Below are positions 1-11,615 of a DNA stretch of 64,000 nucleotides, one piece after another (the first letter of the stretch is position 1; each line of letters starts with the position of its first letter). Where the stretch lies: assembly GCA_902651635.1 (NCBI GenBank), contig CACRSC010000030.1:406641-470640 (forward strand). Reading direction: 5' to 3'. The notes beneath the pieces were generated by a model, which did no database searches, was not told where the DNA came from, and saw only the letters and a list, made by a program, of their open reading frames with translations. This DNA comes from Mastigamoeba balamuthi (lineage: Eukaryota; Evosea; Mastigamoebida; Mastigamoebidae). Both the position numbers and the translations under genes were made by a program.

Positions 1-3000
1 TTCCTGCCCATCAGAAGAACCTCAAGGTGATCACGAGAATCGCCAAGCTGCTAAAACCCCGTGTAAATATGATAGGTGCCTGCATTCTGTCTGCTGAGCA
101 GGAGAAGCAGAACTGTGATGTCACACTTGGCACAGGGCTGCATCAAGGAGGTGGTGTTCATCTTAATAAAGTGCACGGGGTACACGCTCAAAGCCCTTCA
201 TGGAGGACTTCACTGAGGAGTTTGACAAAGTGGTGTACTGTACTGCTGGGATTCAATTTCCGACCTCTAAGGGGGTGAGATTGTGGGTATAAAGATACCC
301 AGGGGGGCAGGAGGAAGATGCAGTGCATCTCGATGAGCTAAGCCAAGGCATTCCCTCCCATCCTCTCATCATCACACAAATATGAAACATTTGGTCATCA
401 CTGCATTTTATTCACTAAAGCACTAAATTAGCACAAGTGGCAATAATATTTCAGTGTATAACTTTGTGCTGAGTTAATGCTTAAAGTAGCACAATAAATT
501 AATAGTGCATAATGCACTCTGCTTCACATGTTCTTCACCTTCTGGATATACAGTGAGTGTCCTCTGTGATTGCCCTCAGTGCTACTCACGCCCTACGTTT
601 TTGCTGGCTTGTCATTATCATCGGGCACTCAGACGTCCTTATCAAGCACAGTGACAGACTGGCACTGGCACTCTCTCTTTACATCGATGAATGAGGGGAC
701 AAGGTGATTGTTGGGGTCTGCCATCGTGGTTGAGAGGAAGGTATAAACACCTAAGGGCCAGAGGAAGGGTGATACCGTCTTAAATCTACTCATCAGTGGG
801 AGTCCTTGTGCTCCAACTGTGGTGGACCCTCGTGCGCACGATGCTGGTGATGGTCCTCCAGGCACTGCTGCTCCGTGTCAAGCTCTCCTTTGTCATCACC
901 ATCCTCAAGGTGTGGCCCCCCAGGGATTCCACGGCGGACCCCAGGCCCTCCCTTCCCTTCTTGCTGACCGTTGGCCCCACTCAGTTCTATGTGGCCGGGA
1001 ATGTGGCTGTTGTTGCAGTCAGCATGGTGTCGTTACTGTCACTAATGGCTGCCGTGTGGGGCACTGCACTGCTGTGGAAGTCCTCTTGCTCGCTGCCGAG
1101 GCAGTGCAGGCCAGGCTGCGAGGAGTCGGCCATGCACATGTTCCTGTGGCTTAAGATGATGGTCCTCGTCTTCCTGGTCCAGACAGCCGTTGTCCAGCAG
1201 GTCCTGCAAGGGAGCCTCAGGCTCACGGAGGAGCAGTTGGCACAGCTCGACTCGGTCCTGTGCCTGTGTGAGCTGCTGCCCTTCAGCCTCTGAGCTCTCT
1301 GGGCGATCGGGCCACTGTGAGCTGACTGTGGAGAGCCCAGAAGCAGCTGTGACTCGGCCGTTCATTGGGCTGTGGACTTCTTTGTGGCACAGTGGTGAGT
1401 TAGCAGTGCCAGGTGCCTCCACCAGAAGAACCTGAACAGCTCCGAGGACGATGCCACCAGTGCCAGCACGGGTATCCCCTGCTCCACAACGCCCCTGCTG
1501 GGCAACCAAGGCAGAGAGTTCAGTCCAGTGCTGTGAATGCCAAAGCCAGACACACTGGAAACTGCATTCAATTGCCTCTGTAAACGGCCTACCTCCAGCA
1601 GCACACAGAGGAGCACCCGACTCAGACAACAGCAGTGGGGCATCCCACAAGTATATCTCCATGTGCAATAGAATGCCACTGAAAACGAGAAACAGATCCA
1701 GGCCCTAGAATACCCTTGCTGGTGAGATATTGTGTTCACAAGTTATTTTGTGGCCATTACAAGCAGGTGCCAACAACAACACAAACAAATTGTTATGTCA
1801 GGAGCAAGCAGGCTCCCTCCTGTGAAGCCCGCCCCAACACGGGCCCCTGCAGCCAGGCCACTCTGCAAGAGCTTGAACAGTACCACGTTTCTTCTCTGCT
1901 TGCTGTCTCTCAGCTGCAAGGCGGGCTGAGAGTCATTAGTAGGTAAGTTCGAACAAAGTACTTACAGTTTTGTTTTATATCACTGTATTTCAACTGCAGG
2001 TCTTTTCAGGTTCTCATAGAGTGTGCTTCATGTCAATACACTGTGATGCTGTTCCAATTCCCCTGAAGTGATTGTAGGCTTAATGAGGGCCTGCGCCTCT
2101 TCAGGGCTCCAGTGCTGTGAAAGCCTGTGCTTCTTGTTTGGTGATGAAATTATATTCATAGCACTGCTAGTTGTTGTCCACATGTACTGACTGACTCATT
2201 CTCTGTTTACTGTTGTGAGAAAAAGAGGCACCAGTATACATATAAAGTTTGTGTCATCAGTAGAGACAAAACATCTTTCATATCTGAGGTCAATTTTTAC
2301 TCATAAGTCAAACAGAAACCTCACCGTTGTTTACCAAGACAAACAAATGATGACGCTCGTTATTTATGCACTATTGATTGTGATGCAGATGCAGCAGTGG
2401 TGAAGACTGCAGTTCCTCATTGTAACCAGTCTCACTCCACGATCCAAGTCGTTTCCAAGGAGGAGAAGAAGCTTTACACTATTCAAGCTCTGCACAACAA
2501 ACAACATTAACTCTATACAGCTACTTAGGGTTCTTGTACTTGCCATTCAGTGTGATGAAGGGGCATACCAGCTCATCACCAAAGAACCTGCCATCAGTCA
2601 TTACATTCAGTTTGGGAAGTTTTTTCGTTTTTTGATTTGTACAATCCAGTGCAGAAAAGCCACTCACACGTGTGATAAATACTGCCATTGGCTTCCTGCA
2701 TACACAGATTGAGCATGAAAATGTAGGTATCAAAGAATGGGCACTAGTGAAACAAACATATCGTGGAAATCCAGAAGTCCACACGATGGTAATTGCATTC
2801 ATCAGGATTCTGTACATCATTGCCCTTGATCATGCTTCTTCCAAAAGCCCCCGCCCACTCTTACAGAAAACTGCACCCCACACCACACCCCCATCACTGC
2901 CAATAAGAAAAAGATGGTGAGATCACAGCAAAAAACGGTTTTTCTCTTCCGCCTCACCAGAAAGATATCTAAAGATTCTCTCTGTGCTGGTGTTAAATTC

Positions 3001-3574
3001 TGCCAGGTCATCATCTCCCTCCTGCCAAGAGCAAAAAAACCTCCCAGCACCTGAGCGTCAAATTGCTGAGATGGCAATTCTGCAAGCCATTCACAGTGCC
3101 TGGGATTCGTGGCCAGCTGGACAGAAGCTTCTCTCTTTGTTTAATACTATGAAGTGCATTTGGGACCTGGTCACCTACAAAATCCCTCATCTTGATTAAA
3201 CACAAATTTTGTTTTAGAAATCCTGATTTCTGGTTTTCTCGCATGCAATGACGTGACCTAAGTGGTTTAAATCCGATTCCTGTTTGATCCAATCAAAAAA
3301 CCCAGGATCATTTTCGCTGGAGCAGAGTGGTATGTTTGACTTCAAAGACATACAGACAATTTGAATTGATGAACAAGCTATCAAGTCCTGCAGATCAGTG
3401 AGAAGGAATGACTTGCGCACCTCTGACATTTGCAGGCCCTGCAACAGCCTGTGCTGCTCCAGCAAGCCTCAAAGGCGGCTGCCCCAAGTCAGTATAGCGG
3501 CCTGCCCAGCTCAATTGATGCCACGCGTGCATTTCGTTAGGCTTGCATTGATACGCTCGCGTGTTTACGGCAGG
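1..3574. other. AT-richer segment without a supported gene
   Basis: Base composition is clearly less GC-rich than the gene-dense part of the window. Open frames here are short, often lack an ATG, and show no recognisable domain. The longest frames (796-1293 + and 1042-1668 -) overlap each other antisense, and neither has an obvious start or splice structure. The segment resembles the decayed mobile DNA at 5.5-9 kb, but I see no transposase motif here. Confidence 0.5.
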
Positions 3575-5467
3575 TCAGACTGCCCGCGTCTCGACGGGGG
3601 AGGCGACCTCCTCCTCTGCCTGCGACTGCGAGTCCTTGTCCTCGAGGTCGTGGCGGCGGTACTCGTCCCTGATGCAGGCGGCGAGGGCGGCGCAGAGCAC
3701 AAAGGCGGCTGTGACGATGAGGTTGAACCACATGACGGGGATCTTGGGCACCACAAAGAGCGTCACGAGCATCGCCACGCTCATCCACGTCGTGATCAGC
3801 CCCCCGCTGATGGCCTCGCTCACGGGGAACGTGATCTCCGCCGCCAGCTCGTACATGACCGGGTTGATCGTCCCCTGCCCTCCCAGCAGCCCAGCTCAGA
3901 GCGTCAGCACGAGCACCAGACGGGAAGCTTCTCACAGGGAAAAAAAACGCAGCGTGACACCGCAGAATAGAATATCTTGTGACGCAACTCGTGACGTGTG
4001 GGAGATGTTTTTTGGCTGCCTCATCGGGGCAAGCGCAGTAACTGAGGGTTGGGAGCCAGGGCAGCGGGGGCAACGCACCCAGATGAAGCCGATGAGGGTG
4101 AGGAGGACGCCCATGAGGTAGACGTTCTCGGGGACGATCGGGGCGCTGCGGAAGACGCTGGGCGCGCAGAGCGAGAAGAGCAGGAAGAGCGCGGCGCAGA
4201 GGGCCATGGCGCCCACGGCCGCCGCCTTCATCCTGCGGCCCAGCCACCTGTCCACGACCCTGCCGCCCGCGAGGCTCCCTGCGATGCTGGCCAGCGACGA
4301 GGCGAACCCCAGCCACCCCACGGCAGCCGTGCCCAGCTGCGGCAGGCTCTGCTGCAGGCACCCCGTGAACGAGAAGTACACGCCGCTCTGCGTGCCCGTC
4401 GCCAGCACGCACAGCACCGCCGCGGGGCTCCGCAGGCAGCGCGCGATGCCCCCCAGGAACGGCCGCCACCTGCGGGCATCAGACGGGAATTGATATCAAT
4501 TGATTTGCAAATCAAAAAAGATAAAAATGAAATCAAGATAAATTATCAAAATTATCCCAAAACGGCGAGAAGTAGACGGAATTCCAAAGATGGATAAAAC
4601 CAAACCAATTGAGGGAATAAAATGGGAGGGAATATCGCGCACTTGCGGGCCTCGGGGGCCGCGGCCGCCGCAGCCGCCGCCGCCGCGCTGGGCGGAGCGC
4701 GCGGGGCCGAGGGGAAGTGGGCCCAGGCGAGGGCGAAGGGGACAAAGGCGGCGGCCGCCTCCGCGTAGACGAGGCGCGGGAAGTGGCGCGCGGAGCGGAC
4801 GAGGGCGGGGCCGAGGAGGAAAGCGACGGGCATGCCGCAGCCGTTGGAGGTGACAGCGACGGCGGTGGCGGTGGCGCGCTGGCGCTCGGGGAACCAGGCG
4901 GCGGCCAGCAGCGAGACGGGGCTGAGGACGACGGGGGCCGCTGCGCCGTTGAGGGCCTGTGCGGCGTGGAGCAGGGGGCGGAGGGCGTGGCGCGCGCGGG
5001 GGCCCAGGGGGCAGGGGACGGCGCGCAGGGCGGCGCAGGCAAAGACCAGCGAGCTGCCCAGCAGCACCGCGGGGCGCAGGCCGCGCGTGCCCAGCACCCA
5101 CGCCACGGGCAGCGCCAGCGGCACGTAGACCAGCGAGCCCCAGTTGAGCAGCAGGTCCAGCTCGGCCTGGTCCATGCCGTAGAACTCCATCGCCTCGTTG
5201 GGCACGCTGGCCGACGCGACATGGGTGTAAGGAGGGCTGGCCCGTTCCGGGAAAGGTCTCGGAATGACGTGGGGGAGATTTGGCGTGCCTCGAGTAGGTG
5301 AACCAGACGAGGCACTGCGCGCACGAGACGAGCGCGAAGACGGCGAGGATGTACCAGCGGCGGGGCTCCGGGGCAAAGTGCGGGGCGGCGGGGGGCTGGG
5401 GGCTGTACGCGGGGGCGGGCTGCTCGCCGTCGACGAGGGGCGATGTGACGCGGTGCTCCTCCATCAT
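3575..5467 (-). CDS. SLC49A4: SLC49/DIRC2-like major facilitator transporter
   Basis: Four exons (5467-5289, 5206-4643, 4469-4079, 3874-3575) join in frame to 477 residues, almost exactly the length of animal DIRC2/SLC49A4. Exon 1 ends in the first membrane helix, with ILAVFALVSCAQCLVWFTYS. Exon 2 has LLLNWGSLVYVPLALP, then NGAAAPVVLSPVSLLAAAWF, AVTSNGCGMPVAFLLGP; the family has the same order of LLLNWGPIVYIP, NAAAGPV and FLLGP motifs. About twelve hydrophobic helices fit an MFS fold. SLC49 members carry small solutes such as haem, choline or B6 vitamers, and DIRC2 is lysosomal; substrate and location here are inference. Intron 1 begins GCACGCC, a GC-AG intron. Intron 2 carries ATCAATTGATATC upstream of its acceptor. 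The C-terminal tail is charged and cytosolic. The start is the first of two adjacent ATGs at 5467. Confidence 0.85.
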
Positions 5468-5577
5468 CGCTGCCCCCGCCTGCCTCAGTGCTGCTGATGT
5501 GGCTGCCCACGCACGAGTCCACAAACTGGTTCCCGGGCTGATCCGCGGCCAGAATCCCCATCCAGAAAAAGAGGTCA

Positions 5578-5588
5578 GCAAATATCAG
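5578..5588 (-). promoter_or_regulatory. Candidate promoter element CTGATATTTGC
   Basis: A GATATTT core lies about 110 nt upstream of the transporter start codon. Similar GATATYT cores precede several other genes in this window, so it may be a shared promoter element. No function is shown. Confidence 0.25.
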
Positions 5589-5751
5589 TGCATGTGTGAG
5601 AATCTCTCTCAATGTAGTGACGCAATCTCGGGTGTGTTTTCGGCTGTATCGCCAGAAGAATCCCAGCGTTTAGTCACTGAAGAGAAACGATTTTTTCCGA
5701 TGGGCATTCTGGTTCACAGAGTAAAGTGAGTAGATGTGGTACCCTCCCAGC

Positions 5752-5964
5752 TTACAGAATCATAAATTTGGCAGGGTGCATCTTCTTGCCCCCATACACC
5801 ACCAGCAATACCAACAGGGTATCATTCATCTTTGCTGCCATAGTAACTGTTACCTGGTGCTTATCATTAATGACAGTGACATTTTTCATGCTCTCACCTT
5901 GAGTGTTAGGTGTCTCATACCTGTACTTGTGGGTCGGAAAAGTACTAAATATCAGCGGAGCCAA
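5752..5964 (-). pseudogene. Relic of a DDE (pogo/Jerky-like) transposase
   Basis: A short frame contains DKHQVTVTMAAKMNDTLL followed by VYGGKKMHPAKF. This resembles the core of DDE_1 family transposases (pogo, Tigger, Jerky), where a QxVTVxxAAxxxG strand precedes a PLVIxKGKK loop. The flanking parts of such a protein are missing or interrupted by stops, and there is no splice structure like that of the host genes. It lies in the AT-richer island next to a second transposon relic. The match is a pattern judgement over about 40 residues only. Confidence 0.4.
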
Positions 5965-6338
5965 ATATCTGAATGAAGGGGCAGTCCTAAAGGCCCCGCT
6001 TTAGTGGCAATGACCTCTCCTCATGGACGTCCATGCTCAGTCAACTGTTTTGACTGTTGGAAATGTTATAGGGCCTGGCCATTTTCTTCTCTTTGAGTGA
6101 TTCTCATGACATTTTGGCCTGTTCCCCTCAAAAGTTTCTCATCAGCAAATGAAGATGAAAAGCCTGGCAAATCAGGATTTGTATGTCGTTATGCCCACCT
6201 TTCTGTGCTCTCATACTTGCTTGTGAAATCAATATGACAGCAGAGCAAACCACTTCTGAAGCAAGAAGAAAGAAAGGGAATCTTATCAGTTCTAAATAAG
6301 CATACTTAAATTAACACAGTCAAATCTGATGAAAATCG

Positions 6339-8921
6339 TTATCTCATTAGGACCTTGAAGAACTCATCTGGGTTTTCCTTCATCCAGAATAACAGGTCAA
6401 TCACAGAGTTTGCTATAAGTACAAGCTGCTCTTTTGTGGCTTGGTACTGCAGGCTGCACTGCCTCTTCTTCATGGGTTTCATAATGTGATCATTGGCAAT
6501 GACTCTGGCAGCAGCTGTGTCCTTGGCAGCAGCTTGTCTTCCAGGTATTACAGTATTAGCAAGTGCTTGAAGCTTGCAACTGGCTGACTGTGTTCTCTTC
6601 TGTGGACTCACCTTAAGAATGTTATCAAGAAGGTTGAACGTTCTCTCAACCAGCTGTGTTGTATGTGGCATTGTCCATGCTGATGAAGCTCTGAAGATTA
6701 GTGTTCTTCTTAAGCCATGAGATGTAGAATGGCCCAGCTGGTGCATCATGTACGAGGGCCTTAATATCATTAGCAATACTATACTTATTAAGTGCTGATT
6801 CTATCTCTGCAGGGGCCTTAGTGGCAATGCCCTCACAGAGTGGCATCATCTGATCACTAGCTGAAAGGCTGCCTACTGAGGCACGAAAGAGGTATATACC
6901 GAGCTTTGCAGCAATCATGGGATCGCCAAGCCCTACCCAGCACCTATGGAAATGCAAACCACTGCTTGCAATATGGTGTGATTTCCTCAGTGAAGCGTGA
7001 GACAAAGGCTGAGACAAAGATGTCAACTTTGTAGTGCAGCATGCCCGGTTGCAATGTATAAAAGTCTTCTCAAACCAAACAGCACGGTCAATATGTAGAG
7101 AGTCGAGCACCTCAAGCAGCTGGATCACGTGACTTGGCGTAAGGAACCCTTTCACTCCAGCAGGCAGTTTGAGAGTTGTATCACCCTGTTCTGCCCACTT
7201 AAGCTCACAGTCAATGAGCTTGGCTGCAAACTCGTACAGCAGTGTGCAATACATTTTCATGAAGCCACAGTCATTATACATTCATGCAGCACAGCACTGC
7301 ACTGTCTTTTGCACTGTCTCTCGTGCAGCAGTAACATTGTTTGCAATACAGTTAAGAAGGCCAGGCAATACATTCCAGTGTTCAAACACAAACTCGTTTG
7401 CATCAATTACAGTCCCCCAGTGAGTAGTAAGGGGCCTCTGAGGTCGTGTCCAGTTGAACGAGGTCATAATATGTGGGTTCAGGTGAGTGTATTCAGTTGT
7501 AAGCACCTCGAACTCCGACCATGTCATTGCCTCTCATGTCAAATACGCAATGCAGTAGAGCAGGTCGAGCAGTGTTAGCAGCATCCCGTTTGTGGGATCA
7601 CCAGTTGTCTGCTCACTCATTGTGTCCTTCATACCATTGACAATTCCAAGGTTGAGAACGTGCAGGAAGTAACCTGCATTTGTGACATGCTTGAATCCAA
7701 GTTACCTGTAGAGCTGTGCAAACACACTACCATCTGTTGCTTGCATACCTGCACAGTTATCACCAAGTGCAGCCCAGAGCTTGTCCTGCAGCTCATACTC
7801 ATGCAGCTTCTCTGCGATCATATTGGCATGGGCATCTGACCTGAGATCGTGCAGTACACCTGCAGAGAGTAGGTACACTGCCGCGCCATCTGCACTCCAG
7901 AACACAATGTATACGGGTGCCCGTGATAAGCCTTCCCTCTCATTATGTGTACCCAGTGCACACTTTGCAGCTCCTTGAGAAGTGCAGCAGTCATGACAAC
8001 ATCAACTCCAGCAAGAATGTGAGTGATCTCTATTGGTGATGCAATCTCATGCATACTGGTCTTGCCCGTCAGGTGACAGTGATGTCAGTCCTTAGAGTGA
8101 TGAGAGACATCAGATGAACAGCTCTGACAGAAGAATAACCTCTGGGATTTTTCGGACACTGACTTGAGTATAGAGCAGCTGCTTGCAGTTTGTCTGACAA
8201 GGGTCAGGCAGAGGAGCACCAGGCACACATGAGCAGTTCTTCTCGTACATGTTGAGTAGCAGTCTAATGACTGCTTTAAGGCTCTTTGCACCCACCTTCA
8301 CCTTGATCTCGTTTAACTGCAATATCTCCACACTTCCAATGTGCATGTGGGAGTTCCTCACAACCTCGTGGATTGACTTCTTTGCCTGCTCCAGTGGCAC
8401 AGAGCCTTCAGTGTCCTGTTGAGGTGGTTGTGATTGTGATTGCTGCCTATGAGCCTGCCAGGAACTGATAGCCTGGCCTGCTGCTGCTGCTCCAGCATTG
8501 GCTGGCACTGAGCAGTGGCCCTGCTGGCGTCCAATTGGATCACCTCCATCTGATTGGCCCCCAAATCAGACAAATGACGTGTCCTCTGAGGCATCAATCA
8601 TCGAGCGGATAGAGTGCTGTGGCTGCTGTGCTGCAGCTCGAGTTGTCTCTTCCTCATGCTGTCACTTGCACTGGGATCATTTAATGAAAAAAACAAATCT
8701 GAAAGGCTTACATCAGCTGGGGGGATGGGGATGGCAGCTGGGACTGGTAGAATGACTGGTGGCATCACCTGTGTAGCTGGTGTCACTGGCACTTGTTCAT
8801 CTTGACCATTGCCACTAGTCTCACTCATCACGCTGGATGATACTATAAGCCAGATCTTTAGTGCTTTTCCCTTGATATTTAGTACTTTAGTACCTCCAGA
8901 TGCGACACAACTATAGTACAA
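6339..8921 (-). mobile_element. Decayed hAT-like DNA transposon
   Basis: Conceptual pieces read in order on the minus strand across several frames and stops. A Q/P-rich N-terminal part lies at about 8920-8110. A segment at about 7900-7710 has DGAAVYLL followed by AEKLHEYEL and LWAALGDNCAGMQ. Further blocks follow at 7530-7280 and 7280-6650, and a C-terminal block at about 6680-6580 reads VERTFNLLDNI. The order DGxS, then AEKI, then a TDNAxNM-like acidic strand, then a C-terminal ERxFS-like dimerisation helix is typical of hAT-family RNase H-fold transposases. At least three frame changes or stops make it non-functional. The element is AT-richer than the host genes. Terminal inverted repeats were not identified. 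Confidence 0.5.
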
Positions 8922-9500
8922 TGGGTCATTTTAATTTAGTAGAGGGCTTTTGTACATGTAATTCATGGCATACATCAAAAAATCATGACCCTGAGCTCAT
9001 GGTATGAGTCTTGTATGAAATGTAAGAACCATACTTATGGCCAGCACAAACTGTGCTTCTCAGGTGCTCTTACTGGGTACTTATGCACCACTGAAGTGGA
9101 GGCAATGGTGAGGGGCTGCAGTCAGCTCTGCAAGCTTGGACTTGGTAGCTTGGTGCTGATTGTGATACTTACAGGATGGTGGCGTGCTGTAGGACATCTT
9201 ATCTTCTGAATAAATATCTGGATTTCAAGTTACAGACCAAAGATTTTTGTACAAAAGGCATTTCCTGTTGTATAAAAAAGAGGGGTTGTGACACCTAAGT
9301 TTAGACCATATCTTACATATGGAACAACATGGCTCTCAATCTCATTCATTGTATAGATCATCTTCTTTAGAATCTTGTTGTACTTAATGAGTCAATGCAG
9401 GACATTCTGGAATGCCACCCTCGTGGTCTCACTTGGCTGGAAGATGAGCAACCCTGCGATTGGAAAAAGCGGGACGCTGATATGCTGTAGATAGAAAACC
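8922..9500. other. Spacer between transposon relic and MYND gene
   Basis: AT-richer sequence without a supported gene. The composition changes to GC-rich near 9600, which marks the edge of the mobile-element island. Confidence 0.5.
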
Positions 9501-11107
9501 ATGGTGTGGCAACGAGTCATCCTCCATAGATCGGAAAATAACTCCCCCTCTCTGGAGATACGTGGCACCACATCAACAGCTCCTATATCAGCGTTGCCCG
9601 ATATTTCCACCGGCAAGATAGACGAATCTCCGTCGAGAGCAGCAGCAGCGACGGCGGCGGCACCACCAGCAGCGTCTGCGCGCGCCGCCATCGGGGCGCT
9701 GTGGGCGCGCCGCGACCTGGCGGCGGACGTCTCGCGGGCGTCGTGGCTGGCGAGCGCCGTCGGGTGCCGGGCGCTGTGGGGCCGCGGGGCCCTGGGCGCC
9801 GTCTTCGCCACGCGCGCCGCCCTGTCCGCCGCCCTCGCCCGCGGCCTCCACGCCGTCCTCGACACCGACGCGCTGCGGGGCGTCGGCGCGGCCTCGGCCG
9901 AGCTGCGCTGCGCCTGGGAGGGCTGCCCCTCGCGCGCCCCGGGCGTCCTCGCCGACGCCGACGCTGCGCTGCTCTCCCTCAGCCGCTGCTCCCGCTGCGG
10001 CGCTGCCTTCTACTGCTGCAAGGGCACGCCGCGTCACGACACGTCATGCAGTTGATCGCGTGTGGCCCCTCTGGGGGTTGCCCCCCCTGCGGCTGCATCT
10101 CCCGGGTTTACCGCGGGATGCCATGTCGCATCGCAGCAGCACTCCCAGGGGGCTGGGCACTCTGTGTGGCGCCTCAATTGATTCCCGCGGGTGTCTTCTT
10201 CGGGGGTTACGTGGACCGCGGGATGTCATATCGCAGCATTCCCAGGGCTGGCGTGTGTGGCGCCTCAATTGATTCCCGCGGGATGCCACATCGCAGCGCC
10301 CCAAGGCTGGCATGTGTGGCGTCTGTCTCAATTGATTCCGGGTAATCCCGGTTGTGCCACATCATTGATTTTGCCACGCGCTCTTCCCTCGCCCCATTCA
10401 ATTGACCTCTGCTTGTTGCGCGGGCAGAGCACCAGCGAGCGGACTGGCCGCGCCACCGCAGGGCGTGCGCTGCTGGGCCGGGCGGCCACCCCGCCGAGCC
10501 CCCTGCCTCTGCCTCTGCCTCTGCCGACGCGCCCAAGCCGACGCTGACGTACTGGGACGCCGAGGTCCTGGCGAGCCCCGGGCGCTACGGGGTGCCCGAG
10601 GAGGCCGCCCGCAGGGTCCGCGAGGGCCTCGACGCCGCCGCGGGCGACCAGAGGACCGTCGCCCTCTTCTGGCTCTGCTGCGACGGCGACGGCAGCGACG
10701 ACTGCGAGGTCGTCCGCATGAACGTCTCGCTGCAGTCGGCGCCCGACCGCATGCTCCGCGTGTGGCTCCGCGCCATCCACGTGGCCCTCGTCACCCCCTG
10801 GCGCAACCACCAGTGCGCGGGTCCTTTCCGAGACAGTTCCTGGAATCTTGCGATTCCGGGTCCTTTCTGGGTTGTTTCCTGGAATTGAGTTTTTGCCTTA
10901 CTCTCCCGTCAAAGGGCGGGAGAGGAGCAGAGGCTGTGGGCGGCGCGGCGGCTGCACGAGGGCGCCGAGGAGATGCTGGCTGAGGTGGGCGTGCACGTGG
11001 GGCGGACGGCGCGCAAGGAGCTCGCGCGGGTGCACGGGCGCGAGGGCAAGGACTGCCGCGTGGTCGTCAGCACCGGCAAGGCCTTCCTCGTCATGGTCGC
11101 CCAGTAG
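9501..11107 (+). CDS. MYND zinc-finger protein
   Basis: Three exons (9501-10023, 10428-10812, 10915-11107) join in frame to 366 residues. The MYND finger is split by intron 1. The first half reads CSRCGAAFYCC and the second EHQRADWPRHRRAC, which together match the usual CxxC...YCSxxCQxxDWxxHxxxC pattern. MYND fingers usually bind proline-rich peptides of partner proteins. The region after the finger (about residues 200-366) is not recognised. Intron 1 is a 404-nt GC-AG intron (donor GCACGCC), with CAATTGACCT 25 nt before the acceptor and three diverged internal repeats. Intron 2 contains GGAATTGAGT. The start is uncertain: 9501 is the first ATG in a long open frame, and the sequence between 9501 and about 9640 is compositionally unlike the rest. 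A second MYND gene follows directly. Confidence 0.7.
10162..10345 (+). repeat. Three diverged repeats inside a GC-AG intron
   Basis: The core TGTGTGGCGCCTCAATTGAT recurs near 10162 and 10252 and in a shorter form near 10314. Each copy is preceded by CCAxGGCTGGC-like sequence. Each copy brings its own CAATTGATTCC branch-like element into the intron of the MYND gene. Confidence 0.7.
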
Positions 11108-11615
11108 GGCACACTCTCGGGTCAGCTTGTCGGGGGATGAAGGCCTCCCGAACCATATCTTATGCTGGAGTTCCTCGTTTTAGCAACTGAAAATTGGAAT
11201 ATACAAGTGAATTTGTCGTACAGTGTAAGCCAAGGGAGCTGAGCTGCGTGTGCAGCCACATTGAGAGTGTGCAAGGGATTCTGTGGAAGACGTGGTGTCA
11301 AGCACGCATGGCGTGAAGGGGCGATAGCACGTGATGCAGGTGCCCACGTGTCAAAGATAGGCCAACACACCAGTGTGCTTCTCAAGGCATTGAGAGCATC
11401 ACCTCTGCATGCGTGGCCAAGCAGACCCACAGAACACCAAGTCTGATGAGGGAGCCTGGCTCACGCATGATATGAAAGGTGTTTGAAGTGCAGCCGAAGT
11501 GCGTGGACTCCGGTCCCTGGCATCGCAATCTTATTTTTTGCCAGGAATCCGGGGGTTTGGATCTGCCCCGGATAATCATTTGAATCGGCCGACAGGCACC
11601 GCGGAAGTTAAGACA
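11108..11615. other. Intergenic spacer between the two MYND genes
   Basis: About 510 nt without a supported gene. It should hold the 3' end of the first MYND gene and the promoter of the second. No clear element was recognised beyond a GATATG at about 11469. Confidence 0.5.

Noticed and set aside
796-1668. Overlapping open frames of 165 and 208 residues on opposite strands
   Set aside because: No ATG for the plus frame, no recognisable domain, and both are in the AT-richer segment that looks like decayed DNA.
10162-10345. Repeats at regular distance as a CRISPR-like array
   Set aside because: Only three diverged copies, in a eukaryotic intron, with spacers that are themselves related.
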